Of a DNA stretch of 64,000 bases, positions 60,001-64,000 are shown piece by piece. Position 1 is the first letter of the stretch; each line of letters opens with the position of its first letter. Source of the stretch: Argentina anserina (Eukaryota > Streptophyta > Magnoliopsida > Rosales > Rosaceae). The notes beneath the pieces are model-generated. The model was not told where the DNA came from. It saw nothing but the letters and a program-made list of their open reading frames with translations, and did no database searches. The translations under genes were made by a program, and so were the position numbers. The DNA lies in NCBI RefSeq assembly GCF_933775445.1, contig NC_065874.1:9071001-9135000 (forward strand), read 5' to 3'.

Positions 60001-62684
60001 AAGCTTCGGCGCTTTTGCTTAATTGGGTGTGCGGAAGGTTTGATGTGCAATTCATGCATGATGATGTCGGGCGAGATGCCAGGCATGTCTTCATAAGACC
60101 ATGCGAAGACTTCCATGTTGTCGCCCAAGAAACTTGTTAAATCTCTCTCAACAGTGGGATTGAGAGTTGCCCCGATTTTGATCCTGCGCTCCGGATGACT
60201 TGCGAATGGCGTAATGCTTTTCAATGAGGATTCGGGGTTTGCCGGGATTTTTGTCTCGTATGGCGTAGCCTTCTGCTTGCTCTTTCCCTTCGACGTTTCG
60301 TCATCTCGTGCGTCGACAACTTTGTCAGTTAAGTTTACTGTGGCGTGTACTGCCAGGATTTCGTGTCGGTTGCGCGTTTGTCGAATTGCACGTGTCTGGC
60401 AATCTTTTGCCACGGACTGTGAACCCCGGACCTGTCCTGTTCCGTGCGGAGTTGGGAATTTTATGATCATCATGTGTCCTGCGATAAAGGTTCTCATCCG
60501 GTTAAGTGTAGGTCGGCCGATGATCCCGTTGTATGAGCTGTAGGCATCGACTATGATGAATTCAGCTTCGACGCAAACTGTGCATGGTGCAGTCCCAATA
60601 CACACCGTCATATAATCCGAACCTAGGGGTTGGGTTATGTCACCAGAGAAACTGACTAGCGGTTCGTGGTCTTGTACCAATTTCTTGCCGCTACGCTCCA
60701 TTTTTTCGTAGCAGCCCTTAAATAGGACGTTGACTGCAGATCCCGTGTCGATCATCATCTTCCCTACATCCCATTGTCCGCCCAGGATTGCGTCTATGAG
60801 GAAAGCGTCGTCATTGGGTAAGGAGATGCCAATTTCCTCGTCCTCAGTGAAGGTGATCGGTTTCCATCCTTCTTTCTGTCGTTTAACGTTTCCTCCTGTG
60901 ATGGCATACACCTGTCTTGGGTGATTATTGCGGTCGAGGCGCTTTTTTGCTCGGTTGGACAAGTTGGTCTTCGGGGCTCCTCCCTCTATAACGTTGATGC
61001 GGCGTAGGGTCTCGACTGCGGCAACCACATTCTGTTGTACCCTCTGTTGCGCCGGGCGAATTCCCGTGTCGCCATTGGTTCTTAATATGCGGAGGGTGCG
61101 GCAATCGTTCGTGTTATGACTTCCATTTTCGTGGAATCTGCACCATTTACCAGTTTCCGCTTCGGTTTGGGGGCGTAGCGGTCTTGCTGGTTTCCTCAAC
61201 GTGTCCTGATGTGCGTGAAAAAAGTCCTCCAGGGTCTCTTCCCTAGGCAGTGTGTGGTCACTACGGCGTCCCATCGCGTTAACTTGGCGGGGGTCTCTGT
61301 TGTCGCGACGTTCCTGGTCAAGTCTTCTGTTCCTGTCCCGGCCCCTGTGCCGATCGTTGTTACGCGCATCACGGTGATTGGCTTGATGCCACTCTCTCTT
61401 CCTGCCTTTGCTATGGTCTTCTGTGTTTGGGAAGAGCTCGCGCTGGAGGGGGACTGTGTGTACAGATGTCTGCGGCGTAGTAGTTTTGTCTGATGGTACT
61501 GGGGTTCGCTTCTCTCCGTATGTGACGTATTCTGCCTGAGCGTATCGTACTGCTTCAGTCATGATGTCATCGTATGTGGCGCCGCGCATTCGAGGGTCCA
61601 CATTAATGTGGAACAAGAAGTTCTCTGACCGTAGTCCTTCCTTAAAAGCAGCCAGGGCGAGCGTTTTGTTCAGGTTCCGGCATCTGGATGCTGCCGTCTG
61701 CCATCGCATGACGAAGGTGCCCAATGTTTCCCTGCTCTCTTGTTTTACTTGAAATAGGCCATCAGTTGTGTGGGCGGCCCCGGCCATGAGTATAAACCGA
61801 TTCAGAAATGTTGTGGTTAACTGCGCGAAGGAATCCATGGAGTTCGCTGGTTGTTCAAAGAACCAATTCATGGCATCCCCATCTAAGGTTTCGCTGAATA
61901 GGTGGCATAAGGTGGCGTCGTCGAATTCTCTACTGGCAGTGACTTTTTTGAAGTTATCAATGTGCCGGAATGGATCGCCTTCACCTGTGTACGGCGTGAT
62001 TTTTGGGCTCTTGGATTGAGAAGGACGCACGGTGTTCATTATCCTCGTAGTGAATGGGCCTGGCCTGGCGGCGAACACTGGTTGGCACCGTGGATTGGCA
62101 TCCCGTTGTTCTATCGCTGTTAGCCGCTGCAAGATCAGGGCTAGCGTGGCAGACTCGCTGTTGTGAGCAGCTGTGGGGGGTCTGGAGCGAGAGGTGACGC
62201 TTGTGCTTCCTTCCTCACGGTTATGGATACGCCGTGGTGATGGTGGCCGTTTCTTGGCGAGTTCGGAGGGGGTCAAGCTGATACTTAAGCGAACTTGTTC
62301 TCGTCCTCTTGTTTGCGCGCTGCCCTCGCGATTTGACTCCTCATGTAAATGACTGCGCTCAGCCCGTTCAAGCTGTGTCCGTATCCTGTCAAGTTCGCTC
62401 TGGAGAGCTGCTGCTTTCTCACGTTCCAGTACCTCGCGCTGCTGGCACTCGGCTAGGTCGCGAGCCATGCTTTCCATTCTTGCGGCGGTTGCCGGATCTG
62501 TAGTCGCATTGGTACTAACGACTGTTCCGGGTGTGGGTGTGAGGATGAAAGGGTCGTTGGCGGAGGGTAGAGGGTGGTTGAGGCTAAGGTCTGTGACGTC
62601 TCCGATGTGACCACCTGCCGGAGTAGAGGGGGACGGATTCGTAGTGCTCATGTCGAAGTGTAGTTGTTTGGCTAGGTGTTGCAT
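57003..62684 (-). CDS. Gag-pol polyprotein, Tat-lineage retrotransposon
   Basis: One uninterrupted frame of 1893 residues. Order: N-terminal linker with a coiled coil (about 65-110); gag (about 220-360); Arg-rich nucleocapsid with a zinc-like WCRFHENGSHNTNDC; protease with MIDTGSAVN (Asp 646); RT with WRMCVDYKNVNKACPKDSFP and YVDD (1040-1043); RNase H; a second RNase H of archaeal type (WNLHVDGSSC, Asp 1332); integrase with an HHCC zinc finger and core Asp 1621, Asp 1681, Glu 1717 (D-35-E spacing). All catalytic residues are present. The double RNase H is the mark of the Tat group. It makes virus-like particles, copies the element RNA and inserts it. It starts at ATG 62684; MSTTNPS twelve codons later is an alternative. 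Confidence 0.93.
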   Translation of the reverse strand: MQHLAKQLHFDMSTTNPSPSTPAGGHIGDVTDLSLNHPLPSANDPFILTPTPGTVVSTNATTDPATAARMESMARDLAECQQREVLEREKAAALQSELDRIRTQLERAERSHLHEESNREGSAQTRGREQVRLSISLTPSELAKKRPPSPRRIHNREEGSTSVTSRSRPPTAAHNSESATLALILQRLTAIEQRDANPRCQPVFAARPGPFTTRIMNTVRPSQSKSPKITPYTGEGDPFRHIDNFKKVTASREFDDATLCHLFSETLDGDAMNWFFEQPANSMDSFAQLTTTFLNRFILMAGAAHTTDGLFQVKQESRETLGTFVMRWQTAASRCRNLNKTLALAAFKEGLRSENFLFHINVDPRMRGATYDDIMTEAVRYAQAEYVTYGEKRTPVPSDKTTTPQTSVHTVPLQRELFPNTEDHSKGRKREWHQANHRDARNNDRHRGRDRNRRLDQERRDNRDPRQVNAMGRRSDHTLPREETLEDFFHAHQDTLRKPARPLRPQTEAETGKWCRFHENGSHNTNDCRTLRILRTNGDTGIRPAQQRVQQNVVAAVETLRRINVIEGGAPKTNLSNRAKKRLDRNNHPRQVYAITGGNVKRQKEGWKPITFTEDEEIGISLPNDDAFLIDAILGGQWDVGKMMIDTGSAVNVLFKGCYEKMERSGKKLVQDHEPLVSFSGDITQPLGSDYMTVCIGTAPCTVCVEAEFIIVDAYSSYNGIIGRPTLNRMRTFIAGHMMIIKFPTPHGTGQVRGSQSVAKDCQTRAIRQTRNRHEILAVHATVNLTDKVVDARDDETSKGKSKQKATPYETKIPANPESSLKSITPFASHPERRIKIGATLNPTVERDLTSFLGDNMEVFAWSYEDMPGISPDIIMHELHIKPSAHPIKQKRRSFDDEKSTAIRQEVDKLRGMKFVREVQYPEWISNCVMVRKANGKWRMCVDYKNVNKACPKDSFPLPRIDQLIDATAGHKLLSMMDAYSGYNQIRMNPADQEATTFVTDRGLYCYNVMPFGLKNAGATYVRCVTQMFDQHIGREIEVYVDDMLAKSIKAEDHVTNLRTIFNVLKKYKMRLNPEKCFFGVTTSKFLGYIVSQRGIEANPEKIQAILDMAQPTLKKDVEALQGRLVALSRFISRLTDKCEPFFRLLRRSKSKLIEWTPDCQVAFQGLKDYLAAVPLLSTPQPGEPLYLYLAVSTTAVSSALVRRDGTKELPVFYAGRAMNGPETRYPTLEQLALALIVAARRLRHYFQAHSIHVLTNQPLKQVLQNPEHSGRLSKWAIELTEFDIEYRPRPAIKGQAVADFIAEMIPRDTAEVEPDNVINPVSISPWNLHVDGSSCAKSSGAGIILSGPGGLELEYALKFNFAASNNVAEYEALIAGLQLALSTGATSINVFSDSQLVVNQITGSFTAKDEQLAAYLAYATTLLKRFEFYHINQIPRANNARADSLARLATAQPHQCHKDTRVEILHHPSIHQTLQQICQIERDQASWMDEIVAFKCNGKLPEDETMAKQLRRRAVRYYLRNNTLYRQGLLNADLKCVTTKEGKQILNEIHSGDCGNHYGSRALAAKTLRTGYYWPTLASDAQELAKSCHKCQIHGPIPRLPSEPLSYIVSPWINCLWGMDLIGPLPVGKCQFKWVIVCIDYHSKWIEAAPLTAITTEKVQNFLQRNIFYRHGTPESIITDNGTQFNNEYLITWCKARGTKLKFASVAHPKTNGQVEAANKLIKSLLRKKLGEAKGLWPEKLDEVVWAIRTTPTEATGETPFCLMYGTEAVLPIEVIQPTQRVSLFDPETNSDSIHLDKDLLEEKRITAHRHNIQNKQRVARFYNSRVKSRTLQVGDWVLKKIQTKVTGLRPKWDGPYKVVQIIAPNTYCLEDKYGEKLAHPWNMEQLKYYYK

Positions 62685-62719
62685 GGGATGTTTTTTTTTT
62701 GTTTGACTTTTTGTTGCGG

Positions 62720-62739
62720 TTTCCCACAGACGGCGCCAA
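62720..62739 (-). other. Primer-binding site of the Tat element
   Basis: On the minus strand TTGGCGCCGTCTGTGGGAAA directly follows the LTR end ACA. TGGCGCC is the usual start of the site in Athila/Tat elements. The exact tRNA was not determined. Confidence 0.75.
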
Positions 62740-63213
62740 TGTTGATGCTGTGATTATACTTGATTCAGTACGCCGTGCTTCCCGCGTATGTAGTACGCCG
62801 TACTCCTGGTCACTTCTCTGTCACAGGTAACACACGTCGTTAGAGCAGAGACCACGGCGGCGTGGTCTTCGACTCTCCGACGCTCAAGTCAGGGTAATGA
62901 TAATTTGTGCAGAGTGATGGTAGGAAGTTCAGTGTACTTACCTTGTAAGGTCAAGAGTTTGACCTTTTATTGTTGAGTTGAAGTGGATCGTTTACTTGCC
63001 ATTCGATGTGGGACGACGTCCGATTAAGGTGCTCTCTGGAGCCTTCTTTGAGATGCGCGTGAGGGCACGTCCGTAGTCGGTTTGGGCCGTGGGGAGGCCC
63101 GTTGTGTAGTTAGCGCGGCTGACTTGCTGTTAGTGTTGTAGGATTGTGCTATACGTTAGCTTTAATGCGCTGGTAGTTGTGCTGATTATGGCGGGCATAA
63201 GCCTATGCCAACA
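62740..63213 (-). repeat. LTR (element 5' end)
   Basis: 474 bp, identical to 51814-52287. It should carry the promoter for gag-pol. Confidence 0.95.
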
Positions 63214-64000
63214 TCTTACTTTTTCCGATATTTCTCCGATATTTTATGATATATAATTCGATATTTTAGAGAATTATCTAAAACAAATTATTTATAATTT
63301 TTTATCTCAACTTGAGAATGTCTCGGACTCTCAGAAATAAGTTTTTGATTAATTAATCAATTCGAGCCTCAAGATATATAAAAAAAGCTAGAAGAGTAGT
63401 CTTTAAATTGGCTAATTTTTAATTTTTCATAAAAAAATCTGGATAAGCAATGAATATTCAAATCTTAACTCTTAAGAATCAACCTATAACAGTGACAAGT
63501 GCTCTCCTTGACCTCAATAATGAAAATGTCAACCTCCTCCACATATCGTAGAAAGGGCAACTGATTTTGGAATTGATGTAAATAAGGTATTATCTGATGA
63601 AATTGGAGACCCGAAAAATGATTCTGATAATGCTAGTGTGTGGGCGACGTAGCAACTCTAGATAGTTCAGATGATGATGGTGGTGGTGGTGGTAATGGTG
63701 ATAGTAGTGGTGGAAGTCGACAAGGTGGTGGAGATAGAAGGTTTGAATATTGACAATCTTATGTAGGTGGAAGATTTGAGCAGTTTATTTGTGAAAATAA
63801 TTTTGATCATGCTACCCAAGATTAAGATTATGGATCTAGAGCAAGTGGTCATGGTGTGCAACAACAAAATAGGCGCGTAAGGAGGACAAGAGGGGTAATT
63901 GATGATTAAAGTATTTTATCTGATGTTACTTTAGTTACCTTAAGTTTTGATTATATATTGATAGAGCATAGAGTAAAGTGGGACATCAATTGAATCACAT
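63214..64000 (+). pseudogene. Coding relic with Gly/Asp-rich segment
   Basis: Resumes the sequence interrupted by the retrotransposon. From about 63480 broken plus-strand frames appear: a hydrophilic stretch, then a DDGGGGG low-complexity run (GATGATGGTGGTGG..., 63670-63700), an Arg/Gly-rich part, and QNRRVRRTRG near 63870. Stops interrupt it. The pattern recalls the C-terminal tail of some plant hAT-derived proteins, but I cannot assign it. The window ends inside it. Confidence 0.3.

Larger units (their letters stand above)
51814..63213 (-). mobile_element. Complete Tat-lineage Ty3/gypsy retrotransposon
   Basis: An 11.4-kb element in minus orientation. Both LTRs (51814-52287 and 62740-63213) are 474 bp and read identically, and a perfect 5-bp target duplication TCTTA flanks it (51809-51813 and 63214-63218). 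In element order: 5' LTR (right), primer-binding site, 1893-codon gag-pol, an antisense spliced gene, 64-bp tandem repeats, polypurine tract, 3' LTR (left). A second, archaeal-type RNase H in pol and the antisense gene place it in the Tat group. Identical LTRs and intact frames indicate a very recent insertion. Confidence 0.95.

Overview
This is plant nuclear DNA. The evidence is spliced genes with GT-AG introns, pentatricopeptide-repeat (PPR) genes, S-domain receptor kinases, an FBD-type F-box gene, a plant FD-type bZIP gene and many plant transposon lineages (Ty1/copia, Ty3/gypsy including a Tat-lineage element, PIF/Harbinger, hAT, CACTA-type and pogo-like MITEs, endogenous caulimovirid). 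A eudicot is most likely. A rosid, perhaps Rosaceae, is my guess from general flavour and is not demonstrated. There are no bacterial operons, ribosome-binding sites or CRISPR arrays.

Layout. About 1-2030: decayed plant-mobile-domain (PMD) gene. About 2035-4870: broken endogenous caulimovirid segment ending in a TA dinucleotide tract. About 4890-13491: decayed Ty1/copia element carrying two later gypsy insertions (a solo LTR at 8130-9389 and an antisense LTR plus primer-binding site at about 10129-13123). 14881-15702: FD-like bZIP gene. 16781-17286: pogo/Emigrant-like MITE. 17380-20137: F-box/LRR/FBD gene on the minus strand, frameshifted, with a duplicated 3' piece. 20193-20846: hAT MITE just upstream of that gene's ATG. 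21239-24389 and 28323-31821: two apparently intact S-domain receptor-like kinases (minus strand) flanking a dead DYW-class PPR gene (25632-27960). 33974-35674: intact intronless P-class PPR gene. 36379-41893: full-length two-ORF PIF/Harbinger transposon. 42946-43159: two-exon gene for the 25-residue ribosomal protein eL41. 44435-45678: Snapin/BLOC-1-like gene. 46900-47460: telobox/site II promoter followed by box C/D snoRNA candidates. 48208-49088: two more MITEs. 51814-63213: complete Tat-lineage LTR retrotransposon with identical 474-bp LTRs and a perfect TSD. 63214-64000: coding relic.

The host genes look like independent single genes: two cell-surface kinases, an organellar RNA-binding PPR, a ribosomal protein, a vesicle-trafficking subunit, a snoRNA unit and a flowering-type bZIP. 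The most notable structure is the young Tat-lineage element. Its sense strand (minus here) carries an uninterrupted 1893-codon gag-pol. Its antisense strand carries a separate three-exon, 814-codon gene downstream of ten 64-bp tandem repeats. Second in interest are a Harbinger element with an intact transposase, and an FD-like gene with an altered C-terminal 14-3-3 motif and a GC splice donor. All homology statements come from reading motifs by eye; no database search was possible.
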